A stretch of 21,968 bases of DNA. It comes from Opitutaceae bacterium (GTDB lineage Bacteria > Verrucomicrobiota > Verrucomicrobiia > Opitutales > Opitutaceae). Both the position numbers and the translations under genes were made by a program. Location: the NCBI GenBank assembly GCA_029979145.1, contig JAPOIC010000005.1, positions 1-21,968 on the forward strand, written 5' to 3'. Position 1 is the first letter of the stretch. Every line of letters begins with the position of its first letter. The notes beneath the pieces are model-generated. The model had not been told where the DNA came from, ran no database searches, and was given only the letters and a program-made list of their open reading frames with translations. Shown here in pieces: positions 7,965 through 15,894 of this stretch.

Positions 7965-9587
7965 TCATTCCACTTCCTCGCCGCACTCCAGCATCATTTC
8001 GCCGAAGAAAGGATTGCGCAGGAGGTCGTCGCGCGCGAGCCAGCGGCCGGTGCCGAGGACGGGCGTCATCGGGCATTGGAAGACGTGCAGGCCCTCGCGG
8101 TGGTGCAGGTGTTCCTCGCTGGCGACGTCGGCCAGCGCGGTGCTGAACGGCTCGAAGGCGCGGCGCACGGTGCGCAGGTCGGGGCCGGACACCAGTGTGC
8201 CCTTGAACTGGGCCAAGGGACTGTGCGCGGCGTCGGGTTCGACCTTGAGGTAGGCCGCGAATGCTGCGGTCAGGTCGGGGTGCAACGCTGCATAGGCGGC
8301 GAGGTCGTCGTTGGCGAGCGCGCGGGCCGCGTCGGCGGCGGTGAAGGCGAGGGTGCGCAGCGCGGCGTAGGCGTGGTCGCCGTGCGCGGGGATGCCGGCG
8401 GCGACTTTGGTGGGTGCGGCCTTGGTGCTATGATCATGGCCCATGGCGGCGTGGGCCAATTCGGCTTGGCCGTCGAGGATCAGGCCGCCGGAGATTACCA
8501 CTTCGTCGCCTGCGGCGAGTCCGGCGCGGACTTCCGCCATGTCATCGCCGATATGCCCCAGGGTGATGGGGCGCGGGGCGTAGGCTTGTTCGCCTTGGGC
8601 CACAAAAACTTCTGCCCGACCGCGATGTTGGAGCACGGCGGAGCGCGGAATAAGGAGGACATCGGGCGCCTCGACGCGCACCGAGGCGGTGCCGGTTTGG
8701 CGGTGAAGGAGGCGTTGACCGGGATTTTCCAAGATCACGCGCACCCGCGCGGTGCGGGTCATGGGATCGAGGTTGGGATCGATGAAGCTGATGGGCGCGG
8801 TGAGCACGGTCCCGGGGAGCGAAGGCAAGGTGATCTCGACCTCTTGGCCGACACGCAACCACGCGAGGTCGGGCTCGTAGGCGTCGAGGACGAACCACAT
8901 GCGGGAGAAATCGCCGATCTCGAACAGCCGATCGTTGAGGGCGACGTATTGGCCCTCGTAAACGGCACGGGAGACGACGGTGCCGGACATCGGCGCCCGC
9001 ACCGTCACCATGGCGGTGGGCTCAAGCGTGGCTTCAAGGATGCGGATTTCTTCGTCCGTCAGGCCGAGCTCGAGCAGGCGCTCGCGGGCCGCGGCGCGGG
9101 CGGAACTGGCGAAGGCGTCGCCGCCCTTCAGGTGTTCTACATAGGTGCGCTGGGCCGTGAGCATCTCCGGGGAGTAAATGGTGACGAGGGGTTCGCCGGC
9201 GCGAACCTCGGCGCCGACGAAGTTGACGTGCAGTTTCTCGACGCGACCGGGCACGCGGGCGGCGAGGATGCGGTGGCGGGTCTCGTCGTCATCGACGGTG
9301 CCGTTCAGGCGCACGGTGCGCACAAGGGTTCCGGTTTCAACCGTAGCGGTGGCCATGCCGGTTACCGCGGCTTGGGCCGGAGAGAGCGTGATGAGGTTGG
9401 GGTCGGCCGGCGCGGCGTTATCGGTTGGGGCGGCGGCGACCAGGGCCATGCCGCAGATAGTGCATTTTTCGCCGGAATGGTCGGACTTGATCCACGGGTG
9501 CATCGGGCACTGATAAACCGTGTCGGCCGCGGCGACGAAGCCGGCGGAAAACGTGAAGAGCAGAAGATAGAGGGGAAATGATTTCAT
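7965..9587 (-). CDS. cusB: CusB-type periplasmic adaptor of the metal efflux pump, with two added metal-binding domains
   Basis: This 540-residue membrane-fusion protein links the CusA-like pump to an outer-membrane channel. A signal peptide (1-21) is followed by a heavy-metal-binding domain (YQCPMHP 25-31, CTICGM 42-47), then the adaptor body: barrel-sandwich half-motifs VPGRVEKLHVNFVGAEVRAG (112-131) and VRAPMSGTVVSRAVYEGQYV (196-215), and the beta-barrel and membrane-proximal parts (about 220-375). A His-rich linker (GHDHS 383-387, HGDH 402-405) leads into a C-terminal DUF3347-like helical domain (about 405-540) ending in FQCPM (504-508), NPFFG and ECGE (535-538). The two added domains probably hand metal to the pump, as CusF does in E. 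coli; this is inference. It is the middle gene of a three-gene operon, with cusA 10 bp downstream. Confidence 0.93.
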   Translation of the reverse strand: MKSFPLYLLLFTFSAGFVAAADTVYQCPMHPWIKSDHSGEKCTICGMALVAAAPTDNAAPADPNLITLSPAQAAVTGMATATVETGTLVRTVRLNGTVDDDETRHRILAARVPGRVEKLHVNFVGAEVRAGEPLVTIYSPEMLTAQRTYVEHLKGGDAFASSARAAARERLLELGLTDEEIRILEATLEPTAMVTVRAPMSGTVVSRAVYEGQYVALNDRLFEIGDFSRMWFVLDAYEPDLAWLRVGQEVEITLPSLPGTVLTAPISFIDPNLDPMTRTARVRVILENPGQRLLHRQTGTASVRVEAPDVLLIPRSAVLQHRGRAEVFVAQGEQAYAPRPITLGHIGDDMAEVRAGLAAGDEVVISGGLILDGQAELAHAAMGHDHSTKAAPTKVAAGIPAHGDHAYAALRTLAFTAADAARALANDDLAAYAALHPDLTAAFAAYLKVEPDAAHSPLAQFKGTLVSGPDLRTVRRAFEPFSTALADVASEEHLHHREGLHVFQCPMTPVLGTGRWLARDDLLRNPFFGEMMLECGEEVE

Positions 9588-9655
9588 GGCGGATGAGCGG
9601 ACGAAGACAGGAAGGAAATCTTACACGCGGCAGCGCCGGTCGTAAGACGGGGAAA

Positions 9656-9672
9656 CGCGCCCTCGGGGCGCG
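9656..9672 (-). terminator. GC hairpin between the Cys-rich gene and cusB
   Basis: CGCGCCC and GGGCGCG pair perfectly over 7 bp around a 3-nt loop. Read on the minus strand it is followed by TTTCCCC. It begins about 20 bp after the stop of the Cys-rich gene and ends 68 bp before cusB. The short T-run suggests a leaky terminator or mRNA-stability hairpin that would give the first gene more transcript than the pump genes. Confidence 0.4.
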
Positions 9673-9692
9673 GACACACTGAGCCTGTCAGC

Positions 9693-10055
9693 TCAAATCA
9701 GCCAACGGCACTGTACCACCCGGAGCGGGGTAGTGGCCGACGGAAGGTCGATCGCCCACGTGAAAGCCGGCTGGGCGGGGGCCGGCGCCGCCAGGAGTGG
9801 CGCGTAAAAGACGGGGGTTGCGACGGCCTTGGGCGGCAGGGCCTGACGGCGCGGCTCGGCGCGCTGGGTGGCAGCCGGGCGATCCAAGAGGACCGTGGTG
9901 GTCGCCGGCGGTGGAGCGCACTCCGGCATGCCGCAGGCGGCGGCTTGTTCGCAGCAGCAGCAGGCTTCGGCCGGCTCGACGGGCAAGTCCACGGGCTGCA
10001 CGCGCGCAAAAGCGGCCGAGCAGGCGACGAGGAGGAGCCAGACGAGACGAATCAT
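9693..10055 (-). CDS. Small Cys-rich exported protein, first gene of the metal-efflux operon
   Basis: This 120-residue protein starts at the ATG ending at 10055. The hydrophobic start MIRLVWLLLVACSAAFA is a signal sequence; LVAC at 9-12 could be a short lipobox, which would make it a lipoprotein. A cysteine cluster follows (ACCCCEQAAACGMPEC, 31-46), then a Pro/Ala-rich stretch and a C-terminal QCRWLI. Eight cysteines in 120 residues, exported and directly upstream of cusBA, point to a periplasmic metal-binding or metal-sensing role. I recognise no named family, so this is inference from composition and position. An overlapping longer reading in another frame lacks a signal peptide and was refused. 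Confidence 0.65.
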   Translation of the reverse strand: MIRLVWLLLVACSAAFARVQPVDLPVEPAEACCCCEQAAACGMPECAPPPATTTVLLDRPAATQRAEPRRQALPPKAVATPVFYAPLLAAPAPAQPAFTWAIDLPSATTPLRVVQCRWLI

Positions 10056-10075
10056 GGCCTGAGCAAAGCCCGAAA

Positions 10076-10089
10076 TGCGCCGTGGCGCA
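10076..10089. promoter_or_regulatory. Perfect inverted repeat upstream of the metal-efflux operon
   Basis: TGCGCC-GT-GGCGCA is a 14-bp perfect dyad 21 bp before the first gene of the operon. The position suits a repressor operator. It does not look like a CueR/MerR site, which is a longer dyad between promoter boxes, and no convincing -35/-10 pair was found around it. The regulator is not encoded in this window. Confidence 0.3.
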
Positions 10090-10122
10090 AATCGAAATCC
10101 GGTTGCCGGCCGTGGCTGCCTT

Positions 10123-10205
10123 GATCCGCGTCAATCCGTGCGATCCGCGGAAAATGCATACGGTCCGAATGATGTGGCCGCGGATTGCGCGGATGAATGC
10201 GGATA
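10123..10205. repeat. Imperfect inverted repeat of GATCCGCG units
   Basis: The left arm (10123-10150) contains three ATCCG-type units: GATCCGCG, AATCCGTG and GATCCGCGG. The right arm (10178-10205) is its approximate inverse, CCGCGGATTGCGCGGATGAA onward. A 27-nt spacer separates them. It lies between the metal operon and the pyruvate kinase gene, with both neighbours on the minus strand. It looks like a dispersed repeat of chromosomal intergenic DNA and may fold as a cruciform or RNA hairpin. Confidence 0.55.
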
Positions 10206-10224
10206 CGGAGAGCGGAGCAGATGA

Positions 10225-11652
10225 TCAGCGCACCGTGCGCAGCTGGACGCTGTCGACCAGCCGGTCGAGGGAAAGGATGTCGGTCGCGACGATGAGTTTG
10301 TCGCCGGGAGCGATCCGTCCGGCTTGTTTGAGCACGGTGATGGCGTTCTCGATCGTGGCGTCAGGTTCGTTGGCGAGGGGCATCAGAAAGGGTTCGACGG
10401 CGCGGAGCAGGCGCAGCTGGCGGAAGAGCTGGGCGTGCGGCGTGAAGGCAAGAATCGGTGCGTGCACCGGCCGCAGTGCGGCCAAACCGTGGGCCATGAA
10501 GCCGTGGCGGGTGAAGGTGAGGATCTTCGAGTCCGGCAGTTGATTCGCGAGGACGGCGGCGGAATGCAGCATCTTCATGCGGTCGCCGGTGAACACCGCG
10601 ACTTCGCGAACCTCGCCGTCGTCCTCGACTTCGATGCGTCGCGCGACCTTGTCGAGGATCTGGACGCACTCGACCGGATATTGGCCGACCGTGGTCTCGC
10701 CGGAAAGCATGACACAATCGGCGAGTTCGTAGACCGCGTTAGCGACGTCGGTGATCTCCGCGCGCGTGGGCATCGGCTGCGAGATCATCGACTCGAGCAT
10801 GTGGGTGGCGACGATGACCGGTCGGCTGTTGGCGAGGCAGGCGCGGACGGCGCGGCGCTGGATGATGGGCAGCTCCTCGAAGGGGCACTCGATGCCGAGG
10901 TCGCCGCGGGCGATCATCACGCCGTCGGACGCGCGCACGATGTCCTCGAGGTGGGTGATGCCGGACTGGTCCTCGATCTTCGCGATGATGCGGGCCTTGG
11001 ACTTGTGCTCGGCGAGGAAAGTGCGGAGTTCGGCGATGTCGCCCGCGGTGCGGACGAAAGACAAGGCCACGAAGTCTAGCCCCTCGGCGAGGCCGGCGAG
11101 GGTGTCGGCGCGGTCCTTGTCGGTGAGCGAGGGCAGATTGACCTTCACGCCGGGCAGGTTGATGTGCCGGCGCGACTTGAGTTCGCCCGGGATGAGGACG
11201 CGGCAGCGGATGTGCGCGTCGTGCTTTTCCAGCACTTCGAGGCGGATCAAGCCGTTGTCGACGAGCACGGTGTCGCCGACGCGGATGTCGTTGACGAGAT
11301 CGCGGTAGTTGACGTCGACGGAGCGAACCTCCTCGGCGTTCTCGCGGTCCGCGCCGGGCTTGACGGTGAAGTCGAAGGTTTCGCCCGCCTTGAGGACGAG
11401 CGGGGTGGAGACATCGCCGGTGCGGATCTCGGGCCCCTTGATGTCCATCAGGATGGCGATGTCACGACCGACGCGCTCGCCGACGGCGCGGATGCGGCGC
11501 ATCACGGTGCGAACCCAATCGTGATTGGCATGCGCCATGTTGAGGCGGGCGATGTCGACGCCGCCCCGGATGAGCTTTTCCAACATCTCCTCGCTCTCCG
11601 TGGCGGGTCCGACGGTGAAGATGATCTTGGTGCGGCGGAAATCGGTTTTCAT
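10225..11652 (-). CDS. pyk: Pyruvate kinase
   Basis: This 475-residue enzyme catalyses the last step of glycolysis, phosphoenolpyruvate plus ADP to pyruvate plus ATP. Motifs: KIIFTVGPAT (9-18), ARLNMAHA (35-42), LMDIKGPEIRTG (68-79), the catalytic Lys in AKIED (K225), MIARGDLG (246-253), the signature MLESMI (285-290) with PTRAEITDVANAV (295-307), and VMLSGETTVGQYP (314-326). A C-terminal regulatory-type domain follows (about 350-475). The start is the ATG ending at 11652, 2 bp after the stop of the MBL-fold gene, so the two are co-transcribed. Two residues expected to bind K+ look changed: Ala in place of Ser in NMAHA, and Ile in place of Thr in MDIKGPE. The catalytic Lys and the Mg-binding acidic residues are present. 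Confidence 0.96.
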   Translation of the reverse strand: MKTDFRRTKIIFTVGPATESEEMLEKLIRGGVDIARLNMAHANHDWVRTVMRRIRAVGERVGRDIAILMDIKGPEIRTGDVSTPLVLKAGETFDFTVKPGADRENAEEVRSVDVNYRDLVNDIRVGDTVLVDNGLIRLEVLEKHDAHIRCRVLIPGELKSRRHINLPGVKVNLPSLTDKDRADTLAGLAEGLDFVALSFVRTAGDIAELRTFLAEHKSKARIIAKIEDQSGITHLEDIVRASDGVMIARGDLGIECPFEELPIIQRRAVRACLANSRPVIVATHMLESMISQPMPTRAEITDVANAVYELADCVMLSGETTVGQYPVECVQILDKVARRIEVEDDGEVREVAVFTGDRMKMLHSAAVLANQLPDSKILTFTRHGFMAHGLAALRPVHAPILAFTPHAQLFRQLRLLRAVEPFLMPLANEPDATIENAITVLKQAGRIAPGDKLIVATDILSLDRLVDSVQLRTVR

Positions 11653-11654
11653 GG

Positions 11655-12449
11655 TCAGACGAGTTCGATGACTGGCGTGGTGTCGCCGGGGGCGACGATG
11701 GACAGCTCGCAGGCGATGCGGGAGCCGGCGAACGCCGCCGAGACTGCCTCGGGACTGTTGCAATCGCGGCTCAGGTGGGTGAGAAACACGTGACGCCAGC
11801 GTGGGCTGGCGACGCTCTCGAGGAGTTCTCGGGCGCTCTGGTTGGAGAGGTGGCCGTGACGGCCGCTGATGCGCTGTTTCAGCGACCAAGGCCGGCGGGC
11901 GTCGGCTTTGAGGAGTTCGGCGCAGTGGTTGGCCTCGACCACCACGACGTCGGCCTCGCGCAAGTGTTCGTGAATGTGCTGCGGCGCGTAGCCGAGGTCG
12001 GTGAGCCAGGCGAGGCTGCGGCGCGGCGAGAACAGATCGTCGGCAAAGCCGTGGCTGAAGCGAAAGCCCACGGGATCCTGCGCGTCATGCGGGACGGCGA
12101 AGCTCGTGATCTCAAGGTCGTGAAATTGAAAGGTCGTGCCCGTCTCAAAGTAGACCCAGTCGGGCCGGTAGCTGAGCTTGGCTTGGATGGCGCGGGCGGT
12201 GGCGGGATTGGCGAAGAGACGCAGGTGTGGGAATTTCTTCAGGCCCTCGACCGCGGAGGCGTGGTCGCCGTGCTCGTGGGTCAGGAAGATGGCGTCGATG
12301 CGGTCGAGGCCGTGGCCCACACCGGCGAGCAGCTGGCCCAGCCGCCGGGCGGAAAAGCCCGCGTCGACCAGGACATTGGCGCCGGCGGTCTGCAGCAGGG
12401 CGCTGTTGCCCGAGCTGCCGCTGCCGAGTATGCAAAATCGCATCGCCAT
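11655..12449 (-). CDS. MBL-fold metallo-hydrolase, YycJ/WalJ-like
   Basis: This 264-residue metallo-beta-lactamase-fold protein begins MAMRFCILGSGSSGNSALL, the typical start of the YycJ (WalJ) group, whose members are proposed to be exonucleases. Metal ligands visible: HEHGDH (58-63), H121 in AVPHDA, D151 in WLTDLGYAP and H225 in FLTHLSRD. The domain is complete. Either Met (12449 or 12443) may be the start; I chose the first. Longer upstream reading enters the divergent PTPS gene and is not supported. It is divergent from the pterin cluster (130-bp gap) and forms an operon with pyk, a pairing with no obvious functional logic. Confidence 0.88.
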   Translation of the reverse strand: MAMRFCILGSGSSGNSALLQTAGANVLVDAGFSARRLGQLLAGVGHGLDRIDAIFLTHEHGDHASAVEGLKKFPHLRLFANPATARAIQAKLSYRPDWVYFETGTTFQFHDLEITSFAVPHDAQDPVGFRFSHGFADDLFSPRRSLAWLTDLGYAPQHIHEHLREADVVVVEANHCAELLKADARRPWSLKQRISGRHGHLSNQSARELLESVASPRWRHVFLTHLSRDCNSPEAVSAAFAGSRIACELSIVAPGDTTPVIELV

Positions 12450-12579
12450 GGGTTTCAGCAAGCCGCGTGCCCGCGTGGCGACAACCCCTTTCTTCACCCC
12501 GCGGGGGAATCGCCGCGGTCCATGGAAGCAACGGCGGCGAGGTTGACGCGCGGGGCAATCTGGCTTCGCTTGACCGTCC

Positions 12580-13065
12580 ATGCCGAAAACCCGCTCCAGT
12601 CGATCCGCCCGCGCGGCCTCCGTGCGCCCGCAGAAGGGCACGGTGTGCATCACGCGGCAGGTGCATTTCAATTCGGCGCACCGGCTCTACAATCCGACGA
12701 AGAGCCTGAAGTGGAACCAGGCGCAATATGGCCTTTGCACCAACCCGCATTGGCACGGCCACAACTACGTGCTGGAGGTGACGGTCAAGGGGCAGCCGGA
12801 CCCGGTCACGGGCTACCTGATCGACCTCGGCGAGCTGAAGCGCATCCTGAACACCGCGATCGTGGACAAGTGCGACCACCGCAACCTCAACGAGGAGGTG
12901 CCGTTCCTGGCGGGGATCATTCCGTCGACGGAAAACCTCGTCATCGCCTTTTGGGAGCAGATCGCGCCGCATTTGCAGCACCTGAAGCACGGCCGGCTGC
13001 ACTGCGTCCGCCTTTACGAAACCCCTCGAAATTACGCCGAATACTACGGTCCCGACGCCGACTAA
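12580..13065 (+). CDS. 6-pyruvoyl-tetrahydropterin synthase family protein (PTPS-II type)
   Basis: This 161-residue COG0720 enzyme has zinc ligands H34 (FNSAHRLYNP) and H59/H61 (WHGHNY), catalytic Cys C53, the Asp-His pair D99-H100 (CDHRNLN) and the pterin-anchoring Glu in LYETPR (E147). The spacing C-TNPHW-HGH (CxxxxxHGH) is that of eukaryotic-type PTPS, which makes 6-pyruvoyl-tetrahydropterin. QueD, the queuosine enzyme, has CxxxHGH. VKGQPDPVTGYLIDLGELK also follows the animal enzyme closely. The first 20 residues are basic and poorly conserved; a GTG at 12643 preceded by AGAAGGG could be the true start (140 residues). It lies 63 bp upstream of folE2, which supplies its substrate. Confidence 0.9.
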   Translation: MPKTRSSRSARAASVRPQKGTVCITRQVHFNSAHRLYNPTKSLKWNQAQYGLCTNPHWHGHNYVLEVTVKGQPDPVTGYLIDLGELKRILNTAIVDKCDHRNLNEEVPFLAGIIPSTENLVIAFWEQIAPHLQHLKHGRLHCVRLYETPRNYAEYYGPDAD

Positions 13066-13081
13066 TTCGGCGCCCGGACCC

Positions 13082-13101
13082 GCGGTTATCGTCCCAACCG
13101 C
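13082..13101 (+). other. Small hairpin between the PTPS and folE2 genes
   Basis: GCGGTT and AACCGC pair over 6 bp around an 8-nt loop in the 63-bp gap. No T-run follows, so it is not a convincing terminator; it may stabilise or separate the transcripts. Nothing resembling a riboswitch was seen. Confidence 0.25.
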
Positions 13102-13128
13102 CTGGTCACGCGTATCAGAAAAAACGAC

Positions 13129-14106
<978 letters not shown>

Positions 14107-14113
14107 GACGGAA

Positions 14114-14186
14114 TTTTACAGGAGGTAACGGAGAGAACGGAGATTGTCCTTCTGCTCTTCGTGGCCTCTGTTTCCTTCTGTGAAAA
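14114..14186. repeat. Imperfect inverted repeat spanning the start of the SDR gene
   Basis: TTTTACAGGAGGTAACGGAG (14114-14133) and CTCTGTTTCCTTCTGTGAAAA (14166-14186) are inverted copies with about four differences and one indel, 32 nt apart. The right arm runs over the GTG start of the SDR gene and the left arm contains a perfect AGGAGG. The general form (CAGGAGGTAAC.., CTCTGTTTCCTTCTG..) looks like a dispersed intergenic repeat, which cannot be proved from one copy. Confidence 0.5.
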
Positions 14187-14893
14187 CGAATCCCGTTATC
14201 TTCATCACCGGTGCGTCGCAGGGCATTGGGGCGGCGATCGCCAAGGTTTTTGCGCGGGAGGTGCCGGGGTGCCGGCTGGCGCTGGTGGCGCGGAATGTCC
14301 GTAATCTGGCCGCTGTCGCGCGCGCTTGCGCCAAGGCCGGAGCCACGGCCGAGACGTTTGTTTGTGATGTTGCCGACGAGGACTCAGTCGCGGTCATGGC
14401 CGCGGCGGTGACCAAACGCTTTCGCCAGGTCGACGTCGTGATCAACAACGCCGGCGCCTTTGCCCCGGCGCCATTTGTCAAAACGAGCGTCGCGGAATTT
14501 GATCGGATGATCGCGCTGAACCTGCGCAGCGCCTTTCTGGTGTCGCGCGCCTTCGTGCCGGCGATGATCAAACGTAGGGCCGGCGATATCTTCTTCATGA
14601 GCTCGATCGCTGGCCTCGACGCCTACCCGAATGCCGCCGGGTATTGCGCCGCCAAATTCGGCGTGACCGGCCTCGCCAAGGTCCTGCGGGCGGAGACCAA
14701 GGCCCAAGGGGTGCGGGTCACCTGCGTGTTTCCGGGTGCGACTTGGTCACCCTCCTGGGCCGGCAGCGGGGTGCCCGCGGCGCGAATGATGCCGGCGGAA
14801 GACATTGCCCATGCGATACTTGACGCCCATCGACGCTCCCGACGCACGGTGGTGGAGGAAATCGTGTTGCGGCCGCAGGCGGGCGATTTGTAA
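14180..14893 (+). CDS. Short-chain dehydrogenase/reductase, candidate pterin (sepiapterin-type) reductase
   Basis: This 237-residue classical SDR has the NAD(P)-binding FITGASQGIG (8-17), VCDVAD (61-66), NNAGAF (89-94), catalytic Ser in FFMSSIAGLD (S142) and YxxxK in YCAAKFGVTGLAK (Y155, K159). VARN after beta-2 (36-39) places an Arg where NADPH-preferring members often have one. The start GTG at 14180 gives MKTNPVIFITG, the usual short lead. A TTG at 14144 would add 12 odd residues. It follows FolE2 by 73 bp on the same strand. From context it may reduce 6-pyruvoyl-tetrahydropterin or sepiapterin to tetrahydrobiopterin; sequence alone would only say SDR or 3-oxoacyl-ACP reductase-like. Confidence 0.85.
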   Translation: MKTNPVIFITGASQGIGAAIAKVFAREVPGCRLALVARNVRNLAAVARACAKAGATAETFVCDVADEDSVAVMAAAVTKRFRQVDVVINNAGAFAPAPFVKTSVAEFDRMIALNLRSAFLVSRAFVPAMIKRRAGDIFFMSSIAGLDAYPNAAGYCAAKFGVTGLAKVLRAETKAQGVRVTCVFPGATWSPSWAGSGVPAARMMPAEDIAHAILDAHRRSRRTVVEEIVLRPQAGDL

Positions 14894-14904
14894 GTCCGAA
14901 AGTG

Positions 14905-14957
14905 CCTAGTGGCCTAGGAATTCAGCCGCGGTCAAAATTGTTATACATTGGCAACAA
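14905..14957 (+). promoter_or_regulatory. Possible promoter region of the PEP-CTERM gene
   Basis: The gap before the PEP-CTERM gene is AT-richer than its surroundings. It holds CCTAG-TGGC-CTAGG (14905-14918), a -10-like TATACA (14942-14947), and a small dyad TTGTT/AACAA (14938-14942, 14953-14957) around it. No good -35 box lies at the expected distance, so this is only a candidate for an activated promoter. Confidence 0.3.
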
Positions 14958-14976
14958 GACCTCCACACTCATCCCC

Positions 14977-15894
14977 ATGAAAATGCGTTCTGCTCTCGTC
15001 GGTCTACTGGTGGCGGCAGCCCCGCTCGCCGCCCAGGTGACCGACTCCAACATCGCCCAATACGGTCTGGGTAAGGTGCACGCCTACGAGCAGACCGGGC
15101 CGTCGACGGTTACCGCCACGAGCTACGCGTTCAATGTGTTCGTTGATGCTGCTTCCGGGGGGACGATCAACGGCGCCAAGGTTTTCGGCCCGTTGGGCAG
15201 CTATCTGGACACTAATGGTCCGCAGGCGCTGACGGTCCGAGGGGCCAACGACGGCGCCGATTTCAACGTAAAGGGTTTCGTTAGCCAAACGGCGCTCGAC
15301 GCCACTGGCACGGGTTTTCCGAACGACAACATCGGCAATTACAAGCTGCAGATCGATACCGGGACTACGGGCGGCAGCGTAGGGGGCGGTTATGATCACG
15401 AGATCAAGTTTAACCTGGGGGGCGATGCCTACCCGACGACCGTGCCGCTTGTCACCGTGACGAACGGTGCATGGAGCGACGGCAAGTATTTTGTCTCCGA
15501 CAGTAGCGCCGTGACCCAATTTTCGTGGACGTTCTCCGACTACATCCAACCGTCCGCTTTCAGCACGACCGGTGATGTCATCGTTTTCAGCGTGCGGCCG
15601 ACGGCGGGTGGCAGCGACGTGGTGCGCGTGCAATATGACTCCAGCAATCCCGGCAGCTACACGCTGGCGGCCAACTCACTCACCCCCGGCACGGAATACA
15701 TCGGTGAACTTTTCTTCGCCCGCATCGTGGACAAGCCGGATGACATCAGCGGCGTGACCGGCGTGGTTTACTACTCGGTCGAGACGACCTTCAAGATCCA
15801 AGCCGTGCCGGAGCCCTCGACTTGGGCGATGATCGGTCTCGGTGCGGTGATGATCTGGTGGTGGTGCCGGCGGGCGTTGGGTAACCGCGCGTGA
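14977..15894 (+). CDS. PEP-CTERM sorting domain protein
   Basis: This 305-residue exported protein of unknown role starts at the ATG at 14977 (MKMRSALVGLLVAAAPLAAQ), giving a good signal peptide; a reading from 14902 would bury it. The body is Gly/Thr/Ser-rich and beta-type (YAFNVFVDAASGG, GGGYDHEIKFNLGG, FSWTFSDYIQ), without cysteines before the tail. The C-terminus VPEPSTWAMIGLGAVMIWWW followed by CRRAL is a PEP-CTERM signal: Pro-Glu-Pro, a membrane helix, then basic residues. Such tails are thought to be cut by an exosortase (EpsH/XrtA type) during export to the envelope or exopolysaccharide. No exosortase gene lies in the window. It abuts the convergent MscS gene with no spare bases. Confidence 0.9.
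   Translation: MKMRSALVGLLVAAAPLAAQVTDSNIAQYGLGKVHAYEQTGPSTVTATSYAFNVFVDAASGGTINGAKVFGPLGSYLDTNGPQALTVRGANDGADFNVKGFVSQTALDATGTGFPNDNIGNYKLQIDTGTTGGSVGGGYDHEIKFNLGGDAYPTTVPLVTVTNGAWSDGKYFVSDSSAVTQFSWTFSDYIQPSAFSTTGDVIVFSVRPTAGGSDVVRVQYDSSNPGSYTLAANSLTPGTEYIGELFFARIVDKPDDISGVTGVVYYSVETTFKIQAVPEPSTWAMIGLGAVMIWWWCRRALGNRA

Noticed and set aside
6647..9581. Two plus-strand open frames of 499 and 589 codons
   Set aside because: They are antisense to cusA and cusB and have low-complexity Asp/Arg/Gly/Val-rich translations without domains.
10040..10224. Search for a MerR/CueR-type promoter for the metal operon
   Set aside because: No 19-20 bp spaced -35/-10 pair with an internal dyad was found; only the short TGCGCC dyad is supportable.
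12497..12506. CCCCGCGGGG palindrome between the MBL and PTPS genes
   Set aside because: A 10-bp GC palindrome is common by chance at this base composition, and no second copy or promoter supports it.
12580..13065. Calling the PTPS gene queD
   Set aside because: The active-site spacing is CxxxxxHGH, not CxxxHGH, and no other queuosine gene is nearby.
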